DNA of 44,383 bases from Candidatus Gaiellasilicea maunaloa (GCA_024330215.1 JANDLU010000022.1:1-44383), one strand, 5' to 3'; numbered from the stretch's first letter, positions 1 through 8,345 are shown. The notes: generated from the letters alone by a model not told the origin. A program made the numbers and translations.

Positions 1-85
1 CGGAACGAACCCCGAGCGCGCGAGCGACCGCCCAGCCCGGCGCGAGCACGACCGCGGTCGCGAGCGCGAGCCGCAGAAATGTCAT
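1..85 (-). CDS. N-terminus of a membrane or secreted protein (partial)
   Basis: An ATG at 85..83 overlaps the stop of the upstream glycosyltransferase as ATGA and opens a frame that runs off the window. The 28 visible residues begin MTFLRLALATAVVLAPG, a hydrophobic stretch typical of a first membrane segment or signal anchor. Position and overlap make it the next member of the glycan operon. Integral membrane glycan proteins are common at such positions, but the fragment is too short to name. Confidence 0.6.
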   Translation of the reverse strand, partial: MTFLRLALATAVVLAPGWAVARALGVRS

Positions 86-966
86 CGGCGCAAGAGCTCC
101 GGCACGCGACCGGATCCCAGCCAGGCGGCGCCGTCCCGGTACATCCGGCCGCGCTCGCCGCGAAAGAGCGCGCCGCGCAGCACGAGCGCCGCCCACAGCA
201 GCCAGCGCGCCCGCTCGGCGCTGCGCGCGCCGCGGTGCTTCGCGAAGAAGCGCAGATGCCCGCGCAGGTTCTCGCGATAGAGCCGGCCGCCGTGCGAGGC
301 CCCGCCGACATGAACGCACTCGGCGCCCGGAAAGAAGAGCAGCTTCCAGCCCGCCCGTGCGAAGCGATAGCACCAGTCGGTCTCCTCGCTGAAGAGGAAG
401 AAGTCCTCGTCGAGCGGGCCGACGGCGTCGATCGCCTCTCGGCGGACGAGCATGCAGGCACCCATCACGACCTCCGCCTCGAGCACCCGGTCGTGGCCGA
501 AGCCGCCTGCATAGAACCCGTTCAGGAGTTGCGTCCGCGGCGCCAGCTTGCGCAGGAAGAAGTACTCGGTCGCGAGCCGCCAGAGCGTCGGGACGCCGCG
601 CACCGAGCGCTGCAGCGAACCATCCGGGTTCGAGAGCCGCGGGCCGACGATCGCCGCGTCCGGGTGCTCGTCGGCGAACGCGACGAGCCGCTCCAACGAG
701 CGCTCGGTCAGCCAGGCGTCGGCGTTCAGGATCAGGACGTAGCGGTCCGACGCTACCGCCAGTCCCGCGTTCCAGCCGGCCGCGAGGCCGCGGTTCTCGC
801 GCTCGAGGATCCGCGCCTCGGGAAAGAGCTCATGGACGACCTCGACGGTTCCGTCGGTGGAGCCGTTGTCGACGACGATCGTCTCCTCGCCTCGAACGCT
901 CACGAGGCACTGCTCGATCCACGGCAGCGCGTTGTGCGTGACGACGACGACGCTGACGTCAGGCAT
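82..966 (-). CDS. Family 2 glycosyltransferase
   Basis: A 294-residue GT-A glycosyltransferase of the rhamnosyltransferase-like group, predicted to add a sugar to a lipid-linked glycan at the inner membrane face. The N-terminus reads VSVVVVTHN. The nucleotide-binding segment VVDNGSTDGT lies near residues 31-40, the DXD-like NAD at 81-83, and the acceptor-side EETDWCYRF near 194-201. A longer frame opens 48 nt upstream, but those residues are arginine-rich and lie in the preceding gene, so the ATG at 966 is chosen. It overlaps the upstream flippase-like gene by 8 nt and the next gene by ATGA, indicating one operon. Donor and acceptor cannot be told from sequence. Confidence 0.88.
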   Translation of the reverse strand: MPDVSVVVVTHNALPWIEQCLVSVRGEETIVVDNGSTDGTVEVVHELFPEARILERENRGLAAGWNAGLAVASDRYVLILNADAWLTERSLERLVAFADEHPDAAIVGPRLSNPDGSLQRSVRGVPTLWRLATEYFFLRKLAPRTQLLNGFYAGGFGHDRVLEAEVVMGACMLVRREAIDAVGPLDEDFFLFSEETDWCYRFARAGWKLLFFPGAECVHVGGASHGGRLYRENLRGHLRFFAKHRGARSAERARWLLWAALVLRGALFRGERGRMYRDGAAWLGSGRVPELLRR

Positions 967-1924
967 GCGTCGGCGACGGCCGTCCCCGCAGCCCCTCCCA
1001 GAGCAGGATCGCACCGCCCGGCAGGGCCAGCGCGATCGTGACGAGGAAAAAGAGGAAGCCGGCGGCGAAGGCCGGGTCGGCCGCGATCCCGACGCTGCCG
1101 AGGAAGCTGACGAAGAACGCCTCGCGGACGGCGAAGCCGTTCAGCGTGAACGGGACGAGCAGGACGAGGAAGAAGAGCGGGCCCATCACGTAGAAGATCC
1201 GCGGCGAGAGGTCGATCCCGACGGCGCGCGCGGTCGCCCAGATCGCGAGGATGCGGACGGCCTGGACGGCGAGGGTGAGGGCGAAGACGCCGGCGAGCAG
1301 CGGCGCGTGCTCCCGGAAGACGTGCACGCCCTCGTAGACCGAGCGCACCGGCCGCTCCAAGCGCAGGCGGCGGAGGAGCGGTTGCGTCCAGCGCAGCAGC
1401 GGGCGGGCGCCGCGGGAGAAGAAGACGAACGCGAGCACGATCGTTCCAAGCACGAACGCACCCTCGAGCCAGAGGTAGGCGCCGACGTCGTAGCGGCCGA
1501 CTGCGAGAGCGAAGCCGACGGCGCCGAGAAGCACCGTCGCCGCGCCGCCGAGCGCCCGCTCGAGCAGCACGATCGCGCTGATCCCGCCGAGCCGCGCGGG
1601 GTGCCGCCGTGAGGTCTCGAGGATCCGGACGGCGTCGCCGCCGAGCGAGGTCGGCAGGATCTGTCCGGCCGCATAGGCGACGAGATAGGCGCGTGTCAGC
1701 CACGGCAGCCCCTCGCGCATTCCCTGCGAGGCGAGGAGCCACTGCCAGCGCAGCGCCATCGGCACGGTCGTCAGGATCATGATCGCGACCGCGAGCGCGA
1801 ACCACCACGGACTCGCGTCGCGGAGCACGTCCACGGTCGTCCCGAGGTCGATCTTCCAGACGAGGTACGCGGTCGCAAGCCCCGTGAAGAGGATCGTCGC
1901 GAGCGGGCGGAGCCACCGTCTCAT
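959..1924 (-). CDS. Lysylphosphatidylglycerol synthase TM / UPF0104-type membrane protein
   Basis: A 321-residue polytopic protein with about eight hydrophobic segments. The family's LPTSLGGDAVRI-like stretch is present (QILPTSLGGDAVR), and the C-terminal region contains PFTLNGFAVREAFF. This family (LPG_synthase_TM, AglD-like) occurs in glycan and lipid-modification clusters, as a flippase domain in MprF and as a partner of dolichol-type glycosyltransferases. The start is the ATG at 1924, which overlaps the DegT stop (ATGA) and begins MRRWLRPLATILF. The setting suggests a role in moving lipid-linked sugars or supporting glycosylation at the membrane; the substrate is unknown. Confidence 0.82.
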   Translation of the reverse strand: MRRWLRPLATILFTGLATAYLVWKIDLGTTVDVLRDASPWWFALAVAIMILTTVPMALRWQWLLASQGMREGLPWLTRAYLVAYAAGQILPTSLGGDAVRILETSRRHPARLGGISAIVLLERALGGAATVLLGAVGFALAVGRYDVGAYLWLEGAFVLGTIVLAFVFFSRGARPLLRWTQPLLRRLRLERPVRSVYEGVHVFREHAPLLAGVFALTLAVQAVRILAIWATARAVGIDLSPRIFYVMGPLFFLVLLVPFTLNGFAVREAFFVSFLGSVGIAADPAFAAGFLFFLVTIALALPGGAILLWEGLRGRPSPTHA

Positions 1925-3036
1925 GCCGCGCGATCGTGGATCCGGCACAGCGCCTCGAGGACGTCGCTGATGTCCTCCTCCGAGTGCGCCGGCGAGAGGG
2001 GCAGCGAGAGGATCTCGCCGCCCGCGCGCTCGGCGACCGGGAGGGACGACTGCTCGGGAAAGCGCTCGCGGTACCAGGTCAGCCGGTGCACGGGGAGGAA
2101 GTGGATCGAGGTCGAGATCCGCTCCTCGCCGAGCGCGCGCTGGAGCTCGTCGCGGGAGAGGCCGAAGCGCTCGGGGTCGATGCGGACGACGTAGAGGTGG
2201 AGCGCGTGCGTATCGCGCGGGTCGCGCACGAGCGGCTCGATTCCGTCGAGATCAGCTAGGCCCTCGTCGTAGAGCTCGAACTGCCGCTGCCGGCGCGCTG
2301 TGTGCTCGGGCAGCTTGTCGAGCTGGACGAGCGCGATCGCCGCGAGCACGTCGGAGAGGTTCGCCTTGTAGCCAGGAACGGTGAGGTCGTAGAGCGAGCC
2401 GTCGCCGCGGCGCATCAGCCGGAGGTTGCGGATCGCCTCGGCCACCGCGTCGTCGTTGGTGGAAACGAGTCCGCCCTCGCCGGCGGCGATGTTCTTGGTC
2501 GCGTAGAGCGAGAAGCAGGTCGCCGTAGAGAGGCCGCCGAGCTTGCGGCCGCGGTAGGCGCTTTCGGCCGCGTGCGCCGCGTCCTCGATCACCGGGATCC
2601 CGAGCTCCCAGATCGGATCGAGGTCGCACGGCTGGCCCGCGAGGTGGACGGGCATGATCGCCTTCGTCCGCTCCGTGACGGCCGCGGGGATCAGCTCCGG
2701 ATCGAGGTTCAGGTCGGACTCGCGGACGTCGACGAAGACGGGGGTCGCACCCGCATGGACGACGACGTTCGCGGTGGCCGGCCACGTGATGGGCGTCGTG
2801 ATCACCTCGTCGCCGGGTCCCACGCCGAGCGCGACAAGGGCGAGGTGCATGGCCGCCGTGCCCGACGCGACGGCGAGCACGTGCCTCGCCTCCAGGTACT
2901 CGGCCATCCGCTCCTCGAGGAGCGCAGCGCGCGGCCCGGTCGTCAGCCAGCCCGAGCGGAGCGCGTCGGCGACGGCCTCGATCTCCTCCTCGCCGATTGC
3001 AGGCGGCTGGAAGCCGAGTTGTGTCTCTCGCGTCAC
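1921..3036 (-). CDS. DegT/DnrJ/EryC1/StrS aminotransferase (first copy)
   Basis: A 371-residue PLP-dependent sugar aminotransferase, which converts a keto-sugar nucleotide into an amino sugar. The PLP lysine is in LYATKNIAAGEGG (K181 from the chosen start), and the PLP-ring aspartate pair ED is near 151-152. VASGTAAMHLAL near 57-68 binds the phosphate. The GTG start at 3036 overlaps the ATP-grasp stop (GTGA) and removes about 80 arginine-rich upstream residues that belong to another frame. Next to a sugar dehydratase and an ATP-grasp ligase, it most plausibly makes an amine that the ligase then acylates. The regiospecificity is unknown. Confidence 0.92.
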   Translation of the reverse strand: MTRETQLGFQPPAIGEEEIEAVADALRSGWLTTGPRAALLEERMAEYLEARHVLAVASGTAAMHLALVALGVGPGDEVITTPITWPATANVVVHAGATPVFVDVRESDLNLDPELIPAAVTERTKAIMPVHLAGQPCDLDPIWELGIPVIEDAAHAAESAYRGRKLGGLSTATCFSLYATKNIAAGEGGLVSTNDDAVAEAIRNLRLMRRGDGSLYDLTVPGYKANLSDVLAAIALVQLDKLPEHTARRQRQFELYDEGLADLDGIEPLVRDPRDTHALHLYVVRIDPERFGLSRDELQRALGEERISTSIHFLPVHRLTWYRERFPEQSSLPVAERAGGEILSLPLSPAHSEEDISDVLEALCRIHDRAA

Positions 3037-4211
3037 TGGACGACGAAGCGTATTGCGCCGGCCGCCCGGCGAGCGCGCTCGAGCGCGTCGTCGCGGTTCC
3101 CGCCGGTCGCGAGGACGGCGCCGGCTCGATCGGCCCCGCGCAGGAGCGGCCCGAACCGCCAGCCCGGCGCGCGGTAGAGCCGCACCTCGGCGATCCCCTC
3201 GAGGGCCCGCGCCTCCTCGACCCCTCCGACCGAGCGCAGCTCTCCCTCGGGCGCGACGAGGAAGAGGACACACGCGCCGCCGACCAGACTTTGTGTTGAA
3301 ACAACACTTGCTTCTCTTCCCAGCGCGAAATCGAGCGCGAGGTCGTTCAACGGAACGCCCGTGGCGAGCTCGCAGAGCTCGGCATCGTGACCGCCGCCGA
3401 GCCGCGCCGCTAGCTCGACCACGCGGGGTCCAGCTCGTCCGACCCGGATCTGGGTGTAGGTCGGCCCGTTCCGGATCCCGAGCGCAGCCGCCGCGGCGCG
3501 AGCCGCGTCGACGAGCGCTTGTGTTGTTTCAACACTAAGTCTCGTCGGCCAGGCGTGCGCGAGCGCGACGCCGAACGCCGGTGGCTCGGCGGTCAGCCGG
3601 TCGGTCACCGTGAGCGGGTGGAAGACGCCCTCGAGCGAGACCGCGTTTACGGTCAGCTCCGGCCCCTTGACGTGCTCCTCGGCGATGAACGTGCCGTTGC
3701 GCGAGGCGGCGCGGGCCGTCTCGATCGCGGCCGGGAGCTCGGCCTCGCTGTGGACGAGGGTCAGGCCGCGCTGGCCCTGCCGGTCCGGCGCCTTGACGAC
3801 GCAGGGCACGGCCGGCTCGGCGAGCAGCCGAGGCTGAGGGATCCCGGCCGCGGCGAACCGCTCGCGCTGGCGCTGCTTCGACGTCGCGAGCACCGCGGTG
3901 GCGCCGTCGATCGGATGCGGCAGGCCGAGCCGATCCGCGAGCCGCGCGGCGATCCCGACCGTCCAGTCCGCGCCCGGGGAGATCACCCCGTCGATCCGCT
4001 GAGCCCGTGCGAGCCGGTCGACGGCCGGCTCGTCCTCGGTCGAGATCACCGCGCGTGTGTCGGCGTACCGGAAGCCTGGCGCGGCGGGATCGCGGTCGAC
4101 CGCGATCACGTGCAGGCCGCGCTCGCGCGCCGCGCGCAGGAGGCCGAGCTGCGCCGCGCCGGCGCCTAGAACGAGGAGACGCGGTCGCGCTCGAGGACTG
4201 TCCGCCACCAC
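3033..4211 (-). CDS. ATP-grasp carboxylate-amine ligase (first copy)
   Basis: A 392-residue ATP-grasp enzyme of the PurK/CarB-like type, joining a carboxylate to an amine through an acyl phosphate. The pre-ATP-grasp fold begins LLVLGAGAAQLGLLRAARERG. The nucleotide-binding segment includes VVKAPDRQGQRG, and the Mg-binding end reads VVELAARLGGGHDAEL. Two adjacent GTG codons (4211, 4208) are the only plausible starts, overlapping the upstream gene by about 45 nt. It is paralogous to the gene at 15760, and the two align almost without gaps. Two GTGTTG-N3-CAACAC palindromes lie inside the reading frame, encoding VVSTQSLV and LSVETTQALV. The context suggests attachment of an amino or organic acid to an amino sugar. 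Confidence 0.85.
   Translation of the reverse strand: MVADSPRARPRLLVLGAGAAQLGLLRAARERGLHVIAVDRDPAAPGFRYADTRAVISTEDEPAVDRLARAQRIDGVISPGADWTVGIAARLADRLGLPHPIDGATAVLATSKQRQRERFAAAGIPQPRLLAEPAVPCVVKAPDRQGQRGLTLVHSEAELPAAIETARAASRNGTFIAEEHVKGPELTVNAVSLEGVFHPLTVTDRLTAEPPAFGVALAHAWPTRLSVETTQALVDAARAAAAALGIRNGPTYTQIRVGRAGPRVVELAARLGGGHDAELCELATGVPLNDLALDFALGREASVVSTQSLVGGACVLFLVAPEGELRSVGGVEEARALEGIAEVRLYRAPGWRFGPLLRGADRAGAVLATGGNRDDALERARRAAGAIRFVVQ
3289..3311. repeat. GTGTTG-AAA-CAACAC palindrome inside the ATP-grasp gene (site 1)
   Basis: Six-base arms at 3293-3298 and 3302-3307 surround AAA. The left flank ACTTT is the same as at the site at 17589. The stretch is far more AT-rich than the surrounding gene and is read in frame. 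With site 2 (3517-3539) it forms an inverted pair about 228 bp apart, centre to centre. Confidence 0.7.
3517..3539. repeat. GTGTTG-TTT-CAACAC palindrome inside the ATP-grasp gene (site 2)
   Basis: Arms lie at 3521-3526 and 3530-3535 around TTT. Judged by its centre and flanks (GCTT before, TAAG after), it is in the opposite orientation to site 1. It is read in frame within the ATP-grasp gene, in a region where the paralogue at 15760 has the same length but unrelated codons. Confidence 0.7.
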
Positions 4212-5161
4212 GCCTCGTTCTCGCGATACCACGCCACGGTCTGCTCGAGCCCCCGCTCGAAGCTCGTCCGCGCGCGGAAGCCGGTCAGCCGCTCGAGCTT
4301 CTCCGTCGAGCCGATGTGCCGGTCGACCTGCCCGAGCCGCTCGGCCATGTGGACTCGAGGGGACGAGCTGCCGGTCGCGGCGAGTACGGCGTCGGTGACG
4401 TCCGCAACCGAGATGTCGATTCCGGTCGCGACGTTCACGACCTCGCCCGCCAGCGCGTCGATGTCGGCGGCGATGATCGCCTCGATCGCCTCGGCGTCGT
4501 CGTCGACGTACAGCCAGTCCCGGCTCGCGTGGCCGTCGCCGTGGATCGTCAGCGGCTCGCCGGCCAGCGCCTGGGTGATGAAGCGCGGGATCACCTTCTC
4601 GGGATGCTGGCGAGGGCCGTAGTTGTTGAACGGGCGGACGATCACGATCGGGAGGCCGTAAGTCACGTGGTACGAGTAGGCGAGCCGGTCGCCGCCCGCC
4701 TTCGTTGCCGCGTACGGCGAGCGCGGGTTCAAGGGGTGGTCCTCGTCCATCGGCGCGGTCTCGGCGGTGCCGTAGACCTCGCTCGAGGAGATCAGGATGA
4801 ACCGCTCGACCGGCGTGCGGCGGACCGCGTCGAGCAGGATCTGCGTTCCCTCGACGTTCGTCGTCACGAACTCGGAGGCGCCTTCCTCGATCGACTTCTC
4901 CACGTGCGACTCGGCCGCCGCGTTGACGATCACGTCGACCTCGTCGACCACCTTCGCGACGAGCTCGGCGTCGCGGATGTCGCCGTGCACGAACGAGAGC
5001 CGCTCGTGACCCATCACATCGGCGAGGTTCTCGAGGTTGCCGGCATACGTGAGCGCGTCGAGCGAGACGACCTCGTAGGCGGTGTTCGCCAGCAGATGGC
5101 GAATGAAGTTGGACGAGATGAACCCGGCGCCGCCGGTGACGAGGACGCGCTTCGCCGTCAT
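4166..5161 (-). CDS. NAD-dependent sugar-nucleotide dehydratase/epimerase (extended SDR)
   Basis: A 331-residue extended short-chain dehydrogenase acting on nucleotide sugars. The NAD-binding GGAGFIS is at residues 10-16 and the catalytic Y150-x3-K154 sits in SPYAATK. Overall similarity is greatest to dTDP-glucose 4,6-dehydratases (LTYAGNLENL, RPFNNYGPRQHPEKVIPRF). However, the dehydratase Thr-Asp-Glu triad reads Ser-Ser-Glu in SSSEVYG, so an epimerase, decarboxylase or GDP-mannose-dehydratase-like reaction is also possible. It would supply the keto sugar for the neighbouring aminotransferase. An ATG at 5161 lies 8 nt after a TANNNT hexamer. Confidence 0.85.
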   Translation of the reverse strand: MTAKRVLVTGGAGFISSNFIRHLLANTAYEVVSLDALTYAGNLENLADVMGHERLSFVHGDIRDAELVAKVVDEVDVIVNAAAESHVEKSIEEGASEFVTTNVEGTQILLDAVRRTPVERFILISSSEVYGTAETAPMDEDHPLNPRSPYAATKAGGDRLAYSYHVTYGLPIVIVRPFNNYGPRQHPEKVIPRFITQALAGEPLTIHGDGHASRDWLYVDDDAEAIEAIIAADIDALAGEVVNVATGIDISVADVTDAVLAATGSSSPRVHMAERLGQVDRHIGSTEKLERLTGFRARTSFERGLEQTVAWYRENEAWWRTVLERDRVSSF

Positions 5162-5169
5162 GAGGCGGC

Positions 5170-5175
5170 AGCCTA
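5170..5175 (-). promoter_or_regulatory. Candidate -10 element (TAGGCT) before the sugar dehydratase
   Basis: TAGGCT reads 5175..5170 on the minus strand, 8 nt before the ATG at 5161. This fits a near-leaderless transcript that starts inside the otherwise continuous operon. Confidence 0.35.
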
Positions 5176-5185
5176 CCCCGGCGCG

Positions 5186-7285
5186 CTACTCCACCGGCAA
5201 CAGGCTCGTCTGCTGCGGGGTCTCGTCTCGAGGGACGGGTGCGCGGCCGACGCTCACGCCGCCGTCGAAGACCTCGGGCTCGAGGAACGCTCGCATCAGC
5301 CGCTCGTGGAAACGATGGCGCAGTAGCTGAGCCTCGTTCCGAACGGCCGCGGCGTAATCGGACGGCTCCGCGGGACGCGCCTCGGCGAGCCGACGTTCGA
5401 CGATCCGCTCGGCGGCCCAGGCGTAGACGGCGTTCGCGGCAACCTCCACCTCGAGCAGCCGGAAGGGCAGATACTCGGGAACCCTCCGCTTCGAGAGTCC
5501 CGAGCGCCGGGCTCCCCGCTCCAGCGACTTGAACTCCTTTCGTCCCTCGAAAACGGTGACGACGCCGGTCTCCGGGTCGAACGACGCCTCGATCTGGGCG
5601 TCCTCGTCCTTCCGCGCGATCTCTCGCACCCACCCGCTCGCCCGGTGCTGGACGATCAGCACCTCGAGCTCGGCCGTGTGCTCCCCGGCCTGCGCGACGA
5701 CGGTCAGACGCGATCCAGGATTCGCCGACGCGCGCGCTCTTAAGGACCCGCTGACTCGCGACCAGCCGAGCTTGCCCGGATCGGGAACGTCGTCTCGCGA
5801 GAGCGTCAAGCCGAGACCGTCGTCTGCGAGCGTCTCGATTCCGGTTCCCGGCGGGACGCGGGCAGGATCGAAGAGCAGAGAGACGGTCCGCTGTTCGCTC
5901 GGATGCATCCGGAGCGGCGACTGCTTGAAGCGCATGGCCTCGTCCGGCGATTCGAGCTCCTGCGTGACGGGATCGCGCGCCCCTGGCTCCACGTCCGCAG
6001 CGAGGGTCTCTCGCGGTGCCTCGTCGCTCACGGCGGCGCCGCGCGCGAAACCGGCGGAACCGGGCGCATCGAACGCCGCCTTCAGCGCGTCGTTCAGCGC
6101 CCGGAGACCGACCTCATCCCGTGCCTTGATCGCCCGGCCGGTGCTGAGGAGATGTGCGCCGGCGCGGCGCTCCTCCGCCTCGACGAGCGGCCGGAGCACG
6201 CGCTCGACGGCCGCATGGAGGCTGATCACGAAGGGGTGGTTCTCGTTCAGGCCGCTGCGATCCACCTTCACGACGACCTCCGGCCGGCGCGACTCGAGGG
6301 CGTCGCGCTGGAGCGACTCGATCTCCTCGCAGCGGATCTCCCCGAAGAGGTGACGGGAACCCTGGCGATTCTCGTAGCCGAGGAGGGTCGCCTCGTGCGC
6401 TGCGCGGCCGGAGCGGATCAGGAGCCCGCCTCGCCTAGTGGCGCGAGAGGATCCGAGTGGAATCGGCGCGAGCGCTCGGCGTACCACCACGCGGGCGGCC
6501 ACACCGGGGCGGACGTCGACATCGCCGTCGAAGAGCGTCGGCCGCGCCGGATCGAGCTCCGGACTGGCGGCGGTGATGAGCTGCAGAGGCTCGTCGTCGA
6601 GCTCGAGCCAGAGCTCGCGGCCCGGATCCTCGAGCACCGGACGCAACTGGACGAGCTGGGCGACGAGCGAACGGAGCCTGCCGGGGGAGGGCAGCCGCGG
6701 CAGCGCAAGCGGGACGGTAACGCGCGTGCCGTCGGCTTCGATCCCGAAGGCCCGCCGGAGCTCGGGAGTCGCCGCTTCCTCGAGCACCGGCGCGAAGGCG
6801 TACGGCTCGTCGCCGCTCGCCGGGAAGAACCAGGCCTCGACGGCGCGGCCCGCGCGGATCGCCTGCAGCCTGCCTCCGCCCTGCGCCAGCCAGACGTCGC
6901 GCAGCCCACGGCCGAAGAGACCTCGCTGTCCCGCGCGCGCAGGCTCGACCCCAAGCGCACCGAGCCTGCGCTCGACGGTCTCCCAGTCGAGTCCCTCGCC
7001 GTTGTCCGTGCAGACCACCTCGTGCTGCCAGTCCGGGAGGTCCGGTACCCGGAGGCGGGTCAGCTCCCGCTTCCAGGTCCGCCGGAACTCGCGCGCGCCG
7101 GCGCCGAAGCGGAGCGTGATCGAGCCGCGCCCGCGTCCAGCGGCGGCAATCGCAGCGTCGGCGTTCGTCACGAGCTCCGCGACCACCTGTGCCAGATCGA
7201 GCCCGCCCTGGGCGAAGTTCTCGCGGAAGTAGCGGCCACGCACCCGTCCTGCACGAACGCGCGCCGGATCGACGGTCGTGGACAT
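5186..7285 (-). CDS. Free-standing GHKL (Hsp90/MutL/MORC-like) ATPase
   Basis: A 699-residue cytoplasmic protein with a complete GHKL ATP-binding fold. The N-box ELVTNADAA has E37, N41 and D43; the G1 box DNGEG is at 94-98; GLFGRGL is at 122-128; and DGTRVTV is near 185-191. A likely S5-type domain follows, with KVDRSGLNENHPF near 340-352. After residue 450 come an Ig-like beta-rich region and a charged helical tail. No histidine-kinase, gyrase or mismatch-repair endonuclease motif was seen. Bacterial MORC-like ATPases of this shape occur with restriction or phage-defence genes, but here it sits 25 nt upstream of a sugar dehydratase in a glycan operon. Function unknown. Confidence 0.8.
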   Translation of the reverse strand: MSTTVDPARVRAGRVRGRYFRENFAQGGLDLAQVVAELVTNADAAIAAAGRGRGSITLRFGAGAREFRRTWKRELTRLRVPDLPDWQHEVVCTDNGEGLDWETVERRLGALGVEPARAGQRGLFGRGLRDVWLAQGGGRLQAIRAGRAVEAWFFPASGDEPYAFAPVLEEAATPELRRAFGIEADGTRVTVPLALPRLPSPGRLRSLVAQLVQLRPVLEDPGRELWLELDDEPLQLITAASPELDPARPTLFDGDVDVRPGVAARVVVRRALAPIPLGSSRATRRGGLLIRSGRAAHEATLLGYENRQGSRHLFGEIRCEEIESLQRDALESRRPEVVVKVDRSGLNENHPFVISLHAAVERVLRPLVEAEERRAGAHLLSTGRAIKARDEVGLRALNDALKAAFDAPGSAGFARGAAVSDEAPRETLAADVEPGARDPVTQELESPDEAMRFKQSPLRMHPSEQRTVSLLFDPARVPPGTGIETLADDGLGLTLSRDDVPDPGKLGWSRVSGSLRARASANPGSRLTVVAQAGEHTAELEVLIVQHRASGWVREIARKDEDAQIEASFDPETGVVTVFEGRKEFKSLERGARRSGLSKRRVPEYLPFRLLEVEVAANAVYAWAAERIVERRLAEARPAEPSDYAAAVRNEAQLLRHRFHERLMRAFLEPEVFDGGVSVGRAPVPRDETPQQTSLLPVE

Positions 7286-7291
7286 GCCCGG

Positions 7292-7320
7292 AGAATAGGG
7301 CGGGCGGCCCGACAGGCCAA
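7292..7320 (-). promoter_or_regulatory. Promoter for the GHKL ATPase (TTGGCC-N17-TATTCT)
   Basis: On the minus strand TTGGCC (7320..7315) and TATTCT (7297..7292) are 17 nt apart, and the -10 ends 6 nt before the ATG at 7285. Spacing and composition fit a vegetative promoter with leaderless initiation. Confidence 0.5.
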
Positions 7321-7330
7321 GCTCGAGGCT

Positions 7331-8299
7331 CTAGAGCTCTTCCGCGATCGAGTAGAGGGGCCGGCCTTCAACCTCCCGCTGGATTCTGCCCAGATACTCG
7401 CCGACCAGGGCGAGGATGAAGCCCTGGATCCCGAGCACGAAGAGGACGGCGACGCCACCGAGCAGCGGGCCCGGAAAGTCCTCGCGGGCGATCCAGAACC
7501 AGACGCCGTATGCGAGCAGGACGGTGGCGAGCAGCGAGCAGACGGCGCCGAGCGCGATCCCGATCCACTGGATCGGCTGCGGCCAGAAGCCCGCGAGCAC
7601 ATGCAGCGCGAGCCGCGTCAGGCGGAGCGGGGAGTAGCGCGAGCTGCCGGCGCGCGGAGCGTGGCCGACGTCGACCTCGACGACCGAGGCGCCGCCGGAG
7701 AGGATCAGCGCCTTCGTGAACTTCTGCTTCCCGATCGCGCCGAGCATCGGCGTGACCGCACTGCGGCGGTAGGCGTTGAAGGCGCAGCCGAAGTCGGCGA
7801 TCGCGACGCCGGTGAAGCGGCGCAGCATCCCGTTGATCAGGCGCGAGGGAAGGGTGCGGCCCCACGAGTCGTGCCGTGCGGCGCGGCGGCCGCTCGCGAC
7901 GTCGGTGCCGTCGTCGAGCGCGGCGACGAGCCTGGGGATGTCCTCGGGCTGGTTCTGGAGGTCGCCGTCCATGGTCACGACGATCTCGCCGTGGGCGCGC
8001 GCGAGACCGGCGTGCATCGCCGGGTGCTGGCCGAAGTTGCGCTTGAACCGCACGGCGCGGATGCGCTGGTCGGCCGCGTGCAGCTGCTCGACGAGCTCCC
8101 AGGTACGGTCGCGCGAGCCGTCGTCGACGAAGACGACCTCGTAGGAGCGCTCGCCGAGAGCCTCCACGAGCCGGCGGTAGAGCTCCTCGACCGTGCTCTC
8201 CTCGTCGTAGAGCGTGACCACCACGGAGAGGTCGGGCGCCGGCCGAGCCTCTGCTTCGGCTATGTCGTCGGGATCGGCGATGACGTCGAGGTCGGCCAT
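7331..8299 (-). CDS. DPM1/GtrB-type membrane-anchored GT2 glycosyltransferase
   Basis: A 322-residue polyprenyl-phosphate sugar transferase. After about 20 acidic residues the GT-A domain begins LSVVVTLYDEE, followed by DDGSRDRTWELV, the metal-binding MDGDLQNQPEDI and the RAARHDSWGR segment. Two C-terminal transmembrane hairpin helices (PIQWIGIALGAVCSLLATVL and the next hydrophobic run) and the ending GRIQREVEGRPLY match the DPM/GtrB/ArnC group. It probably makes polyprenyl-phosphate-linked hexose used by GT-C enzymes such as the protein at 30255. The ATG at 8299 is chosen because longer frames are serine/arginine-rich shadow sequence. It lies 45 bp upstream of the GHKL gene on the same strand. 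Confidence 0.9.
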   Translation of the reverse strand: MADLDVIADPDDIAEAEARPAPDLSVVVTLYDEESTVEELYRRLVEALGERSYEVVFVDDGSRDRTWELVEQLHAADQRIRAVRFKRNFGQHPAMHAGLARAHGEIVVTMDGDLQNQPEDIPRLVAALDDGTDVASGRRAARHDSWGRTLPSRLINGMLRRFTGVAIADFGCAFNAYRRSAVTPMLGAIGKQKFTKALILSGGASVVEVDVGHAPRAGSSRYSPLRLTRLALHVLAGFWPQPIQWIGIALGAVCSLLATVLLAYGVWFWIAREDFPGPLLGGVAVLFVLGIQGFILALVGEYLGRIQREVEGRPLYSIAEEL

Positions 8300-8308
8300 G
8301 GCAGCCGG

Positions 8309-8337
8309 AGCGTACCGTCCTGCCTGGCGCATACGGT
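8309..8337. promoter_or_regulatory. Divergent -10 pair between the GT2 and the small membrane gene
   Basis: On the minus strand TACGCT (8314..8309) lies 9 nt before the ATG at 8299. On the plus strand TACGGT (8332..8337) lies 8 nt before the ATG at 8346. Both fit short-leader or leaderless starts from a 46-bp divergent gap. Confidence 0.4.
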
Positions 8338-8345
8338 CAGCCGCG

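Noticed and set aside
4166-5161. Naming the first sugar SDR rmlB
   Set aside because: The dehydratase Thr-Asp-Glu triad is Ser-Ser-Glu and no rmlA, rmlC or rmlD is nearby.
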